41,558 nt of DNA from an uncultured Spirochaetaceae bacterium (GTDB lineage: Bacteria > Spirochaetota > Spirochaetia > Sphaerochaetales > Sphaerochaetaceae): the NCBI GenBank assembly GCA_944389085.1, contig CALXLB010000071.1, positions 1-41,558 of the forward strand, given 5' to 3'. This document shows, in pieces, positions 34,450 through 41,558 of the stretch. Below the pieces are notes generated by a model that saw only the letters and a program-made list of their open reading frames with translations, made no database searches and had not been told where the DNA came from. Each line of letters opens with the position of its first letter. Position 1 is the first letter of the stretch. The position numbers and the translations under genes were made by a program.

Positions 34450-35893
34450 GCTGAACAATCAGTATACTCTTATGAAGAGGAAGATCGACACAGAAGTTCT
34501 GAAGTGCTTCTTTGACGACACCCTCGTTGAGCAGGCTGATAGGCTCCCGCTGGAGATTATCCCTAAGACACGTACGCCTTTCCGCTGCTGTATCTACAAG
34601 GAAAGAGCAATGGTCCGTTACAGAATCATGGCTCTGGCTGGCATCAATATCGAACGTGACGATGATGAAGAGAAGCCGCTTGCTGAATATATGCAGGAAG
34701 TCCTGACGGAAGATAAGCCACCGCTACCGCTTCTCACTACTATCATCACAGGGTGCTCTGGCTGTCCTAAGTCCCAGTACAGGATCAGCGATGGCTGCAG
34801 AGGCTGCTTTGCCCGTCCTTGTATGTCCAACTGCCCTAAGGACGCTATTGTATTCATCAATGGACAGGCACATATCCAGGAAGACAGATGTATACGCTGC
34901 GGCAAGTGTATGGAAGTCTGTCCGTTCCATGCTGTTGTCCATATTCCGGTTCCTTGTGAAGAAGCATGCCCTGTAGATGCTGTCACAAAGAATGAGCAGG
35001 GTTTTGTAGAGATTGAGCATGATAAATGCATCGGATGCGGCAAGTGTGTACGTTCCTGTCCTTTCGGAGCTATCGTAGAGCGTTCAGGACTTTTCCCTGT
35101 GCTCAGGATGCTCAAGAGAGGCGAGAAGGTCGTTGCCATGATAGCTCCTGCGATCGAGGGGCAGTTCCCAGGCACTCTTGGACAGCTGAAAGCTGCTATT
35201 AAGAAGGCTGGCTTCCATGATGTGGTTGAGGTTGCAGAAGGAGCTGAGATCACGGCACGGAATGAGGCTGAGGAACTGCACGAGAAAATTACAGAAGGAA
35301 AGGGCTTCATGACTACTTCCTGCTGTGCAGCTTATATGGAGCTTATCTATAAGCATATTCCTTATCTTAAGGACAGGCATTCGACTTCACTCTCTCCGAT
35401 GGGTTACACTGTGAATATCATCAAGGAAAAGTATCCTGATGCGAAGATGGTGTTCATCGGGCCTTGTCTGGCAAAGAAGGCTGAGGTTGCAAGAAGATAT
35501 AAGGATATCAGCGGCGTGATTACATTTGCCGAGCTTGCTTCCGTATTCGTTGCCAAAGGCATTGATGTCAGAGAGATGGAAGGAGAGGACCTTGGCGATA
35601 CAGCTGCTTTTGAGGATTGCCGCGAATTCGCAATTACTCATGGTGTTGCTGACTGTGTCATGGCCCGTTTCGATAAGGATGGAGTCAATGCCCGTGTTCT
35701 TCCGATAAACGGGCTCGATAAAAAGACAGTCCGCCTGATGAAGACATGGGAGAAGAGAGCTCCGGAAGCTGATCTTGTCGAAGTCATGGCATGCGAAGGC
35801 GGCTGTGTGGCTGGTCCTGGTACTATCGTAAAGCCAGCACTTGCCCTGAAGCTGAGGAATGCAGCCAAGACTGCGAAACCTGCCGTAAAATAA
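34442..35893 (+). CDS. hydA: [FeFe] hydrogenase, group B type
   Basis: This 483-residue hydrogenase makes or oxidises H2 with ferredoxin-type donors. An N-terminal segment is followed by several [4Fe-4S] motifs: CSGCPKSQ..., CRGCFARPCMSNCP, CIRCGKCMEVCP and CIGCGKCVRSCP (residues ~100-215). The H-cluster motifs are TTSCCAAYMELI (~291), FIGPCLAKKAEVA (~339) and VMACEGGCVAGPG (~450). Unlike HydS, both Cys of TSCC are kept, so it should be catalytic. The AAY and GGCVAGP variants suit the monomeric group B enzymes rather than the electron-bifurcating HydABC. GGAGG precedes the ATG inside the upstream gene. A strong terminator follows. Confidence 0.92.
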   Translation: MLELNNQYTLMKRKIDTEVLKCFFDDTLVEQADRLPLEIIPKTRTPFRCCIYKERAMVRYRIMALAGINIERDDDEEKPLAEYMQEVLTEDKPPLPLLTTIITGCSGCPKSQYRISDGCRGCFARPCMSNCPKDAIVFINGQAHIQEDRCIRCGKCMEVCPFHAVVHIPVPCEEACPVDAVTKNEQGFVEIEHDKCIGCGKCVRSCPFGAIVERSGLFPVLRMLKRGEKVVAMIAPAIEGQFPGTLGQLKAAIKKAGFHDVVEVAEGAEITARNEAEELHEKITEGKGFMTTSCCAAYMELIYKHIPYLKDRHSTSLSPMGYTVNIIKEKYPDAKMVFIGPCLAKKAEVARRYKDISGVITFAELASVFVAKGIDVREMEGEDLGDTAAFEDCREFAITHGVADCVMARFDKDGVNARVLPINGLDKKTVRLMKTWEKRAPEADLVEVMACEGGCVAGPGTIVKPALALKLRNAAKTAKPAVK

Positions 35894-35901
35894 ATAGGCA
35901 T

Positions 35902-35938
35902 ATTATCCGGTTCCGCTTGGGGCCGGATAATCTTTTCT
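35902..35938 (+). terminator. Terminator of the hydrogenase cluster
   Basis: ATTATCCGG (35902-35910) and CCGGATAAT (35923-35931) form a perfect 9-bp stem, followed by CTTTTCT, 8 bases after the hydA stop. Confidence 0.85.
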
Positions 35939-35989
35939 CCGGAAAGATTGCCAGAATGCTTTCTCTTTCAGATGTGGCATGGAGGTTCT

Positions 35990-36994
35990 ATGAGAATTCC
36001 TTATTCTGAACTTGTTTCCATATTCTCAGGTATTCTGAGGAAACGTGGAATGGATGAGTCTGATTCATTCCTTTCCGCCCGTCTTTTTGCAGATGCTTCC
36101 CGGGATGGCGTGCATTCGCATGGAGCTGATAGATTCCCGAAATACGTCGAGACCATCGATCAGGGCTTTATTGATGTGACAAAGAAAGCTGTGAAAGAAC
36201 AGGGTATCGGGCTCGTCGAACGATGGGATGGCCAGAAGGGGCCTGGAAACATCAATGCATGGATCTGCACAGAGAGGGCAGTTGAGCTTGCTAAGGAGCA
36301 TGCGATAGGAATTGTCGCACTCCGCAATACCAATCATTGGATCCGGGCAGGCAATTATGGTATCGAGGCCACTCGGCATAACTGTATGGCGATTCTATGG
36401 ACCAATGCCATGCCCAATATGCCTCCATGGGGGTCGAGGGATGTCATAATCGGCAATAATCCTGTGGTTCTTGCTGTTCCGCATGGGGCTTCGCCTCTGA
36501 TAGTCGATGCCGCTTGTTCCATGTTCAGCTATGGTAAGCTTGAGAAATACAGGGCAGAAGGAAAGCTTTGCCCTGTCGATGGCGGCATTGATGAGAATGG
36601 GAATGTGACACGGGATCCGGCTGCGATTCTTCTGACACGGCAGCTCCTGCCTACAGGGTACTGGAAGGGTTCAGGTGTTGCTATTGCTCTCGATCTGATA
36701 GCAGCTGCTCTCTCCGGGGGGCTCACAACCAGAGAGGTCGGTGCATTGCCGATAGAGACAGAAGTATCACAGGTCTTCATTGCTATTTCAATGGAGGCGT
36801 TTCCTGATAAATCTGCGATTGAAGAGAAGATTTCCCTGACTCTTGAGGAAATAAATGGAGCCTCCCCATTGCATGATGGCGGAAGTGTCCATTACCCGGG
36901 GGAAGGAATGAAGAGAAACCGGGAAGAGAGCGATAGGACAGGGGTTTTTGTCAGAGATGATGTCTGGCAGAAGATTCTTGCCCTTCAGAGGTGA
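35990..36994 (+). CDS. yiaK: Malate/lactate dehydrogenase-like NAD(P)H oxidoreductase, YiaK (2,3-diketo-L-gulonate reductase) type
   Basis: This 334-residue enzyme of the Ldh2/YiaK family closely follows E. coli YiaK in key stretches: DGVHSHGADRFPKYVETIDQ near residue 40, GIVALRNTNHWIRAGNYG near 105, NAMPNMPPWGSRDVIIGNNP near 135, MFSYGKLEKYRAEGKLCPVD and LLPTGYWKGSGVAIALDLIA. YiaK reduces 2,3-diketo-L-gulonate to 3-keto-L-gulonate. The catalytic His (SHG) is present. No other yia/ula genes are in the window, so substrate assignment rests on similarity alone and another 2-keto sugar acid is possible. The frame is open from 35948, but ATG 35990 has GGAGG and matches the family start. It stands alone after the hydrogenase terminator. 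Confidence 0.85.
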   Translation: MRIPYSELVSIFSGILRKRGMDESDSFLSARLFADASRDGVHSHGADRFPKYVETIDQGFIDVTKKAVKEQGIGLVERWDGQKGPGNINAWICTERAVELAKEHAIGIVALRNTNHWIRAGNYGIEATRHNCMAILWTNAMPNMPPWGSRDVIIGNNPVVLAVPHGASPLIVDAACSMFSYGKLEKYRAEGKLCPVDGGIDENGNVTRDPAAILLTRQLLPTGYWKGSGVAIALDLIAAALSGGLTTREVGALPIETEVSQVFIAISMEAFPDKSAIEEKISLTLEEINGASPLHDGGSVHYPGEGMKRNREESDRTGVFVRDDVWQKILALQR

Positions 36995-37036
36995 AAAAGC
37001 ATTGATGTATCGCGAAGAAAGTAATACATCTTTTCT

Positions 37037-37507
37037 ATGCGTTGCAGAGAATGCGGAAATGATATTGCTGATAAAGCTTCACGCTGCCCGTATTGCGGGG
37101 CTTCTGTTGTCAGGGAGAGGACAAGAGGAAAGAGTGTGGAGATTTTCTTTGTTGCTGCCGTTATTCTTGTTCTGGCTGTCGCTTCTTTTCTATTCTTCAG
37201 AGTCAAAACTAATGAATCTGCATCACTTGATGAGGTAAAGAACACATTTTACAGAAATCTTCCGATCGGGGCTATCTATTCGTCAGTGCTTTCGGATGCG
37301 GAGTGGAATGTAGGCCGTAATGGGGTTGTCTCCGTTGAAGAGAATGTTGTTTATGGAAATCATCTGGCAACGCTTACAGCTTCCTATGATACCGCCAGTA
37401 CTGTTGTACTCCGGTCGCTGATGATAGATGGTTCTCTTGTATCCATCGATTCAGTCTCTGCTGTCATGGATCGCTTCTATGACATGGCTTATTCCTCTCG
37501 CAGGTAA
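37037..37507 (+). CDS. Zinc-ribbon single-span membrane protein
   Basis: This 156-residue hypothetical protein has an N-terminal zinc ribbon with two CxxC pairs (CRECGNDIADKASRCPYCG, residues 3-21), a basic linker, one membrane helix at ~33-54 (VEIFFVAAVILVLAVASFLFF) and a ~100-residue extracytoplasmic C-terminal domain I do not recognise. The topology puts the zinc ribbon inside and the domain outside. The ribosome binding site is weak (AGAAAG). It ends only 3 bases before the -35 of the thrS promoter and has no terminator of its own. Confidence 0.75.
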   Translation: MRCRECGNDIADKASRCPYCGASVVRERTRGKSVEIFFVAAVILVLAVASFLFFRVKTNESASLDEVKNTFYRNLPIGAIYSSVLSDAEWNVGRNGVVSVEENVVYGNHLATLTASYDTASTVVLRSLMIDGSLVSIDSVSAVMDRFYDMAYSSRR

Positions 37508-37510
37508 GAC

Positions 37511-37540
37511 TTGATACTTCTCTCGCTGTTGTTGTATTAT
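37511..37540 (+). promoter_or_regulatory. Promoter of the T-box leader and thrS
   Basis: TTGATA (37511-37516), an 18-base spacer and TATTAT (37535-37540) make a good vegetative promoter directly upstream of the T-box. Transcription should start near 37547. Confidence 0.65.
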
Positions 37541-37546
37541 CCAGAT

Positions 37547-37806
37547 AACAGCTAAGACGGAGACGAGTAGCTTCTGATTCTGCCTCTGAGAGGGCGTCCG
37601 CGAAAGTGGGTGAGAGACGCCTGGAGATAGGATGTGAAAACCACTCCCGAGCTGCATGGGTGAAAGGAAACGAGTATTCCATGCCGCCTCCTGCGTGAAA
37701 GGATGAATGAGCGTCCCCTGAAAAGGGGGAAGCAAGGTGGAACCGCGGAGCCTTTGCAGCTTCGTCCTTGCAAATTGCGAGGATGTGACTGGAAAGGCTT
37801 TTTCCT
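37547..37806 (+). ncRNA. T-box riboswitch leader, threonine type
   Basis: The leader carries the standard T-box parts in order: the lower stem I GACGGAGACGAGTAG, the distal CTGAGAGGGCGTCC ... GGGTGAGAGACGCC arm, the specifier loop GTGAAAACCACTCCCGAG, the antiterminator T-box sequence AAGGTGGAACCGCGG (37734-37748) and a terminator stem (AGCCTTT ... AAAGGCT followed by T5, about 37749-37805). The specifier codon reads ACC at 37640-37642, a threonine codon followed by A, matching the downstream thrS. Uncharged tRNA-Thr would stabilise the antiterminator and let thrS be transcribed. T-boxes are typical of Firmicutes and Actinobacteria. Confidence 0.92.
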
Positions 37807-37821
37807 TATAAGGAGAGGATT

Positions 37822-39558
37822 ATGTCAGATAATGAAAAGCTTTCAATGATCAGACATTCAATGGCCCATGTGATGGCTCAGGCTGTGCTTGAGCTCTATC
37901 CTGGAACAAAGATTGCCATCGGACCGGCAATCGAGAATGGATTCTATTACGACTTCGATCTTCCGAAGCCGATAACCGATGCGGATCTCGAGACAATCAC
38001 GGAGAAGATGAAGGAAATCATCAAGACCGGTGTCCCGTTCGAGAGAAAGGAAGTCTCCAGAGAAGAAGCTAAAGAGTTCTTCAAAGACCAGCCTTATAAA
38101 CTTGAGCTTGTTGATGCTATTCCAGAGGGAGAGACTGTTTCCCTCTATACCCAGGGATCTTTCACTGATCTTTGCAGGGGTCCTCATGTAGAGAGCACCA
38201 AGCAGCTGCATGCCGATGCCTTCAAATTGCTTTCAATCGCTGGCGCATACTGGCGTGGCAGCGAGAAGAATCCTATGCTTACCCGTATCTACGGTACGGC
38301 ATGGACAAATCCGAAGGAACTGAGAGTTTACATGGATTATCTTGCAGATATTGAGAAGAGAGACCATAGAAAGCTTGGAAAGGAGCTTGATCTCTTCTCA
38401 CTCCATGAAGAAGCTGGTCCGGGTCTTGTCTATTGGCATCCACGTGGAGCCAGAATCAGGCAGGCTATCGAGGATTTCTGGAGAGCAGAGCACTATAAGA
38501 ATGGCTATGAACTGGTTTATACACCTCATGTTGGCCGCAGCTGGCTCTGGGAAACTTCCGGCCATCTTGGTTTCTACAAAGAGTCAATGTATCCACCAAT
38601 GGAGATGGATAAGTCTGATTACTATGTGAAACCGATGAACTGCCCGTTCCATATCATGATCTACAAGAATTCCAAGCACAGCTATCGTGAATTCCCGTTC
38701 CGCTGGGCTGAGCTGGGAACAGTTTACAGATATGAGAAGGCCGGTGCGCTCCATGGACTGATGAGAGTGCGTGGTTTCACTCAGGATGATGCACATCTTT
38801 TTGTCACTCCGGAGCAGATGGATGATGAGATCATAGAAGTTCTCCGTTTCTCGATGTATATGCTTCATTCCTTCGGTTTCGAGGATATCCATGCATATAT
38901 CTCCACCCGTCCGGAGCACTCCGTAGGAGATCCAGAGAAGTGGGAAGCCGCTACAGCTGCGCTGAAGAAGGCTGTTGAGAAAGAAGGTCTCAAGTATGAC
39001 ATCGATGAAGGCGGTGGTGCGTTCTATGGTCCGAAGATTGACCTGAAGGTGAAGGATGCCATCGGTCGTGAGTGGCAGCTTTCGACTGTCCAGTTCGATT
39101 TCAACCTTCCAGAGCGCTTTGATCTGACATTCGTCGATAAAGATGGCACTGAGAAGAGGCCGTACATGATTCACAGAGCTCTTCTCGGTTCTTTGGAGAG
39201 GTTCTTCGGTGTGCTTATCGAACACTATGCTGGAGCTTTCCCGCCATGGCTTTCACCTGATCAGATCGCTATCATCCCTGTCGGAGAAGTGGCATATGAT
39301 TATTCCAAGGCTCTTGAGAAGAGACTCAGGGCAGAAGGCTTCAGGGTCGTTACAGACCTTTCTGCAGACAGGATGAATGCCAAGATTCGCAATGCCCAGA
39401 AGATGAAGACTCCGTATATGCTGATTATCGGTGAGAAGGAGATGTCTGATGATCTTGTTTCTGTTCGTTACCGCGGCGGAAAGCAGGTCAATGGTGTGAA
39501 GACAGCTGACTTCATCGCTGAAGTCCATAAAGCAATCGATACCAAAGCTCAGATATGA
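37822..39558 (+). CDS. thrS: Threonyl-tRNA synthetase, without TGS domain
   Basis: This 578-residue class II synthetase charges tRNA-Thr. The N-terminal editing domain (residues ~1-175) has IRHSMAHVMAQAVLELYPG and the FTDLCRGPHVESTKQLHA site with the conserved Cys/His. The catalytic core carries MNCPFHIMIYKNS, FRWAELGTVYRYE (motif 2), GLMRVRGFTQDDAHLF and HRALLGSLERFFGVLIE (motif 3). The anticodon-binding domain begins at WLSPDQIAIIPVG. E. coli ThrRS has about 640 residues with an N-terminal TGS domain; here the protein begins directly with the editing domain, as in some bacteria. GGAGAGG precedes the start. Expression is controlled by the T-box. Confidence 0.96.
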   Translation: MSDNEKLSMIRHSMAHVMAQAVLELYPGTKIAIGPAIENGFYYDFDLPKPITDADLETITEKMKEIIKTGVPFERKEVSREEAKEFFKDQPYKLELVDAIPEGETVSLYTQGSFTDLCRGPHVESTKQLHADAFKLLSIAGAYWRGSEKNPMLTRIYGTAWTNPKELRVYMDYLADIEKRDHRKLGKELDLFSLHEEAGPGLVYWHPRGARIRQAIEDFWRAEHYKNGYELVYTPHVGRSWLWETSGHLGFYKESMYPPMEMDKSDYYVKPMNCPFHIMIYKNSKHSYREFPFRWAELGTVYRYEKAGALHGLMRVRGFTQDDAHLFVTPEQMDDEIIEVLRFSMYMLHSFGFEDIHAYISTRPEHSVGDPEKWEAATAALKKAVEKEGLKYDIDEGGGAFYGPKIDLKVKDAIGREWQLSTVQFDFNLPERFDLTFVDKDGTEKRPYMIHRALLGSLERFFGVLIEHYAGAFPPWLSPDQIAIIPVGEVAYDYSKALEKRLRAEGFRVVTDLSADRMNAKIRNAQKMKTPYMLIIGEKEMSDDLVSVRYRGGKQVNGVKTADFIAEVHKAIDTKAQI

Positions 39559-39567
39559 GACCGAGTG

Positions 39568-39603
39568 CAGCCCGGGGTTTTCCTGGGCTGTTCTGCTGTC
39601 TTG
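39568..39603 (+). terminator. Terminator after thrS
   Basis: CAGCCCGGG (39568-39576) pairs with CCTGGGCTG (39582-39590) around GTTTT, followed by TTCTGCTGTCTT. It is a stable hairpin 10 bases after the stop. Confidence 0.75.
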
Positions 39604-39677
39604 CGGGGAAGCAGAAAGCTCTTTGTTAAAGATTGTATATAGCCCCTGTTTCCTCTATAGGATGGAGAGAAATCGTA

Positions 39678-39686
39678 TGATATAAT
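39678..39686 (+). promoter_or_regulatory. Extended -10 promoter of pgsA
   Basis: TG-A-TATAAT (39678-39686) is a perfect -10 with the TGn extension. No strong -35 is seen at 17 bases. It gives a leader of ~120 bases before pgsA in which I see no RNA structure I recognise. Because it overlaps the longest possible upstream ATG (39685), it supports the later pgsA start. Confidence 0.6.
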
Positions 39687-39813
39687 GCAGGCAAGCTGCT
39701 TGTGGTGGCTCTTTCTGTACATATGCCGAGCGCATACGGTTCCAGTGGAGTTCTTGAAGTCTGTAAGAAGATATCCTGACAGGCAGCTCGCATTTGCATA
39801 TAAGGAAGAAAAT

Positions 39814-40410
39814 ATGAATGTACCTAATAAACTGACAGTTCTCAGGCTGATTATGGTGCCTGTGTTCTTTATATCCTATCTGATTTCGCTTCTGCAGTTT
39901 CCTTCTGCATCTGTAGTATCTGCTGTGATGATGTTCGTCTGCTATGCTGTTGCAGAGCTTTCCGATCTTCTCGATGGCAAGATTGCAAGAAAGTACAATC
40001 TTGTCACTGATCTGGGGAAAGTCATGGATCCGTTTGCTGATACGCTTTCCCACCTTACATTCTTTGTCTGCTTTATGGGTTATGGCATTATGCCTATCTG
40101 GGCTTTCATCATAATAATGTGGAGAGAGTTCTCGATTCTCTTTCTGCGTATGCTGATGATGAGGACGGGTAAGGCTATGCCTGCCAACATCTGGGGAAAG
40201 AGCAAGACTGTGCTTTATGCCATTGCTTCCATATTCTCGATTGTCTACATTGTGGCCTCGGCTTTTGTGGCGGCCGGAAGCTGGAACGGTGTGTATGAGA
40301 CAGTGCTGTATGTTCTATTCTCGCTTTCAGCTATTGCTTCTTTGATGAGCTTCCTGACTTATCTTGCATCTGTTTTCAAGTCAGGTGCTCTCAGCGGTAT
40401 GACCAGATGA
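39814..40410 (+). CDS. pgsA: CDP-diacylglycerol-glycerol-3-phosphate 3-phosphatidyltransferase
   Basis: This 198-residue membrane enzyme of the CDP-alcohol phosphotransferase family makes phosphatidylglycerophosphate from CDP-diacylglycerol and glycerol-3-phosphate. The catalytic signature is visible as SDLLDGKIARKYNLVTDLG and KVMDPFAD (D-x2-DG-x2-AR-x8-G-x3-D-x3-D), and NKLTVLRLIMVPVFFISYL is the typical N-terminal helix. PgsA is the best match; other family members such as PssA are less likely because of the NKLTVLR start. The start at 39814 has AAGGAAG; the frame upstream is open to 39685 but would begin inside the promoter. The HAD gene follows with a 4-base overlap. Confidence 0.9.
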   Translation: MNVPNKLTVLRLIMVPVFFISYLISLLQFPSASVVSAVMMFVCYAVAELSDLLDGKIARKYNLVTDLGKVMDPFADTLSHLTFFVCFMGYGIMPIWAFIIIMWREFSILFLRMLMMRTGKAMPANIWGKSKTVLYAIASIFSIVYIVASAFVAAGSWNGVYETVLYVLFSLSAIASLMSFLTYLASVFKSGALSGMTR

Positions 40411-41192
40411 TGGAAATTGAGGAGAGGGGGCTGCCTTTTCATGGCTTTGCCGATGATGAGCGTGGCCGCATTGAAATAATCATCTCCGATGTCGATGATA
40501 CGATAACAAAGAACGGAAAGCTTTATCCTGCAGCTCTCCAGAGCCTCTGGAAGCTTAAAAGGATGGGCAAGATGATTGTGCTTGTTACCGGTGGGTCTGC
40601 CGGATGGTCCGATGTTTATATCAGGCAATGGCCAGTGGATGCTGTCATCGCAGAAAGCGGAGCTCTGATTCTTGCGCATGGGAAAGGGGGCGGTATCGTC
40701 TACAAATTCAATCCTATGATCGACCCTATGTTTGCGAAGAAGAAAGAGAACCTTATGAAGCTGACAGCAGGCTTGCAGCTATCTTCCGACCAGTATGCAA
40801 GGATGTATGACATAGCTTATGACAAGAAACATCTGAATGATCAGGAAATAAAGACGCTGAAGGGAATGGTTCAGGCAGCTGGAGGTCATTGGAGCGAGAG
40901 TTCGATACATATAAATGTGAGTTTCGGATCTTTCAGCAAGCGTTCGGCACTGCTCCTTTTCATGGATGCGCTTTTTGATATCAAAGCAGAGCGCATAAAG
41001 GAGCATGGTGTATACCTGGGGGACAGCCTGAATGATGAGGAGCTGTTCTCGTTCATGCCTCTTTCGGTCGGTATGCACAGTGTTGAAGATATGCGCTCCT
41101 CTTTCAGATTCCTTCCTAAATATATAACAGAAGGATATGGCGGAGATGGCTTTACAGAGTTCGCTAAAAGCCTGGAGAACTTTAACTCCTGA
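40407..41192 (+). CDS. HAD superfamily phosphatase, Cof-like
   Basis: This 261-residue protein has the HAD catalytic motifs: IIISDVDDTITKNG (motif I, D-x-D near residue 30), VLVTGGSAG (motif II), a Lys in the SKRSALLLFMDAL region (motif III) and YLGDSLNDEELF (motif IV, GDSLNDxE near 220). This is the IIB/Cof-like subclass with a cap between motifs II and III; related proteins include sucrose- and mannosyl-phosphate phosphatases. The substrate is unknown. Its overlap with pgsA raises the possibility of phosphatidylglycerophosphate phosphatase activity, but it lacks the PGP-phosphatase-like layout and I treat that as speculation. Confidence 0.8.
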   Translation: MMEIEERGLPFHGFADDERGRIEIIISDVDDTITKNGKLYPAALQSLWKLKRMGKMIVLVTGGSAGWSDVYIRQWPVDAVIAESGALILAHGKGGGIVYKFNPMIDPMFAKKKENLMKLTAGLQLSSDQYARMYDIAYDKKHLNDQEIKTLKGMVQAAGGHWSESSIHINVSFGSFSKRSALLLFMDALFDIKAERIKEHGVYLGDSLNDEELFSFMPLSVGMHSVEDMRSSFRFLPKYITEGYGGDGFTEFAKSLENFNS

Positions 41193-41238
41193 AATTATAA
41201 AGAGATAAAAAATCTTTTAGAAATTTGTAAGAAATTTG

Positions 41239-41267
41239 TTGACAAATTGATGGTGTTTGAGTTACTT
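41239..41267 (+). promoter_or_regulatory. rRNA operon promoter
   Basis: TTGACA (41239-41244), a 17-base spacer and TTACTT (41262-41267) lie ~200 bases before the 16S. The -35 is a perfect consensus; the -10 could also be TACTTT at 18 bases. It is followed by a leader rich in purines. Confidence 0.65.
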
Positions 41268-41338
41268 TATTCAGGCACGCCGATAAGGTTGTGAAGATTT
41301 TTAAGAGTTATATCAGCGAAGGGAAGAGAAGAGAGAAT

Positions 41339-41356
41339 AGAAGCTTGTAAGCTTCT
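41339..41356. repeat. Leader hairpin of the rRNA operon
   Basis: AGAAGCTT-GT-AAGCTTCT is a perfect 8-bp inverted repeat in the 16S leader, about 70 bases after the expected transcription start. Role unknown; the two-base spacer would force the inner pairs open. Confidence 0.5.
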
Positions 41357-41439
41357 GTCAATTCAACGAACAAAGGCAGAGAAGAAAATAGGAAGCCATG
41401 TTCGAGCGAGCGACGGGAAAGAACAGAAGTAAAATAGGA

Positions 41440-41460
41440 CCGCTGGCCTCGAGCCAGCGG
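41440..41460. repeat. Hairpin immediately before the 16S
   Basis: CCGCTGGC (41440-41447) and GCCAGCGG (41453-41460) form a perfect 8-bp stem around CTCGA. It ends about 6 bases before the predicted mature 16S 5' end, so it may help processing of the precursor. Confidence 0.6.
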
Positions 41461-41465
41461 GATCA

Positions 41466-41558
41466 ATGACGGAGAGTTCGATCCTGGCTCAGAACGAACG
41501 CTGGCGGCGCGTCTTAAGCATGCAAGTCGAGCGAATCCCGCTTCGGCGGGGGAAGCGG
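41466..41558 (+). rRNA. rrs: 16S ribosomal RNA, 5' end only
   Basis: The universal start is at AGAGTTCGATCCTGGCTCAG (from 41473), which has C in place of T at the sixth-from-seventh position of the 27F site (TTCGATC for TTTGATC). ACGAACGCTGGCGGCGCG and then TCTTAAGCATGCAAGTCGAG follow, a reading typical of spirochaetes. The exact mature end is estimated from E. coli numbering. The gene continues beyond the window. Confidence 0.97.

Noticed and set aside
40407..41192. HAD protein as a phosphatidylglycerophosphate phosphatase partner of PgsA
   Set aside because: The overlap with pgsA is suggestive, but the motifs and length are those of the general Cof-like class, so only the superfamily is claimed.
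1..41558. CRISPR arrays, insertion sequences, tRNA genes and prophage
   Set aside because: No regularly spaced repeats, transposase genes, terminal inverted repeats of IS type, tRNA cloverleaf or phage genes were found by reading the gaps between genes; faint remnants in 123-600 cannot be assigned.

Overview
The last ~90 bases are the 5' end of a 16S rRNA gene. Its reading 'GCGTCTTAAGCATGCAAGTCGAGCG' (split here: GCGTCTTAAGCATGC / AAGTCGAGCG) is the form I associate with Spirochaetota. Together with the anaerobic gene content ([FeFe] hydrogenases, Rex, a DUF1667-type glycerol-3-phosphate oxidase, class I glutamate dehydrogenase), this suggests a fermentative, probably host-associated spirochaete, perhaps Sphaerochaetaceae-like. 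The lineage is an inference, because only the start of the 16S is present.

Layout. 1-800: the 5' tip of an AAA ATPase gene and a gene-poor stretch with one short ORF. 815-5070 (minus): an operon gdhA - DUF1846 - Na+-dependent amino-acid transporter. 5188-8172: a three-gene flavoprotein module (GlpA-like, second FAD oxidoreductase, DUF1667). 8293-12318: phosphofructokinase - Ppx - Ppk1. 12409-13939: a frameshifted surface lipoprotein. 14062-15399: a MATE exporter broken by an in-frame TGA. 15446-17497 (minus): argR - pgi. 17629-21393: lemA - DUF2207 - dolichol/phytol-kinase-like - DUF92. 21482-23674: groEL and a GNAT acetyltransferase. 23748-25671 (minus): a second frameshifted lipoprotein, with a 9-base G tract. 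25930-30773: yajC - secD - secF - ispH - rex. 30937-35893: a hydrogen-sensing/hydrogenase cluster (2Fe-2S protein, HydS, PP2C-type phosphatase, second 2Fe-2S protein, HydA of group B type). 35990-37507: a YiaK-like dehydrogenase and a zinc-ribbon membrane protein. 37511-39558: a promoter, a threonine T-box leader and thrS. 39814-41192: pgsA and a HAD phosphatase. 41239-41558: the rRNA promoter, leader and 16S start.

Most genes sit in tightly packed operons with ATGA, GTGA or TGATG overlaps. The most interesting signal is a pair of lipoprotein genes that each have a good ATG and ribosome binding site but are out of frame across a homopolymer tract inside or just before the signal-peptide core (C6 at 12431-12436; G9 on the coding strand at 25589-25597). 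Changing the tract length restores a lipobox signal peptide in both, and both mature proteins start with a Cys followed closely by LLPP. This looks like a family of phase-variable surface lipoproteins, although homopolymer sequencing error must be excluded. Other points worth following are a T-box riboswitch in a probable spirochaete, an adjacent pair of homologues of the plant phytol kinase and phytyl-phosphate kinase, and the Rex / sensory hydrogenase / phosphatase cluster.
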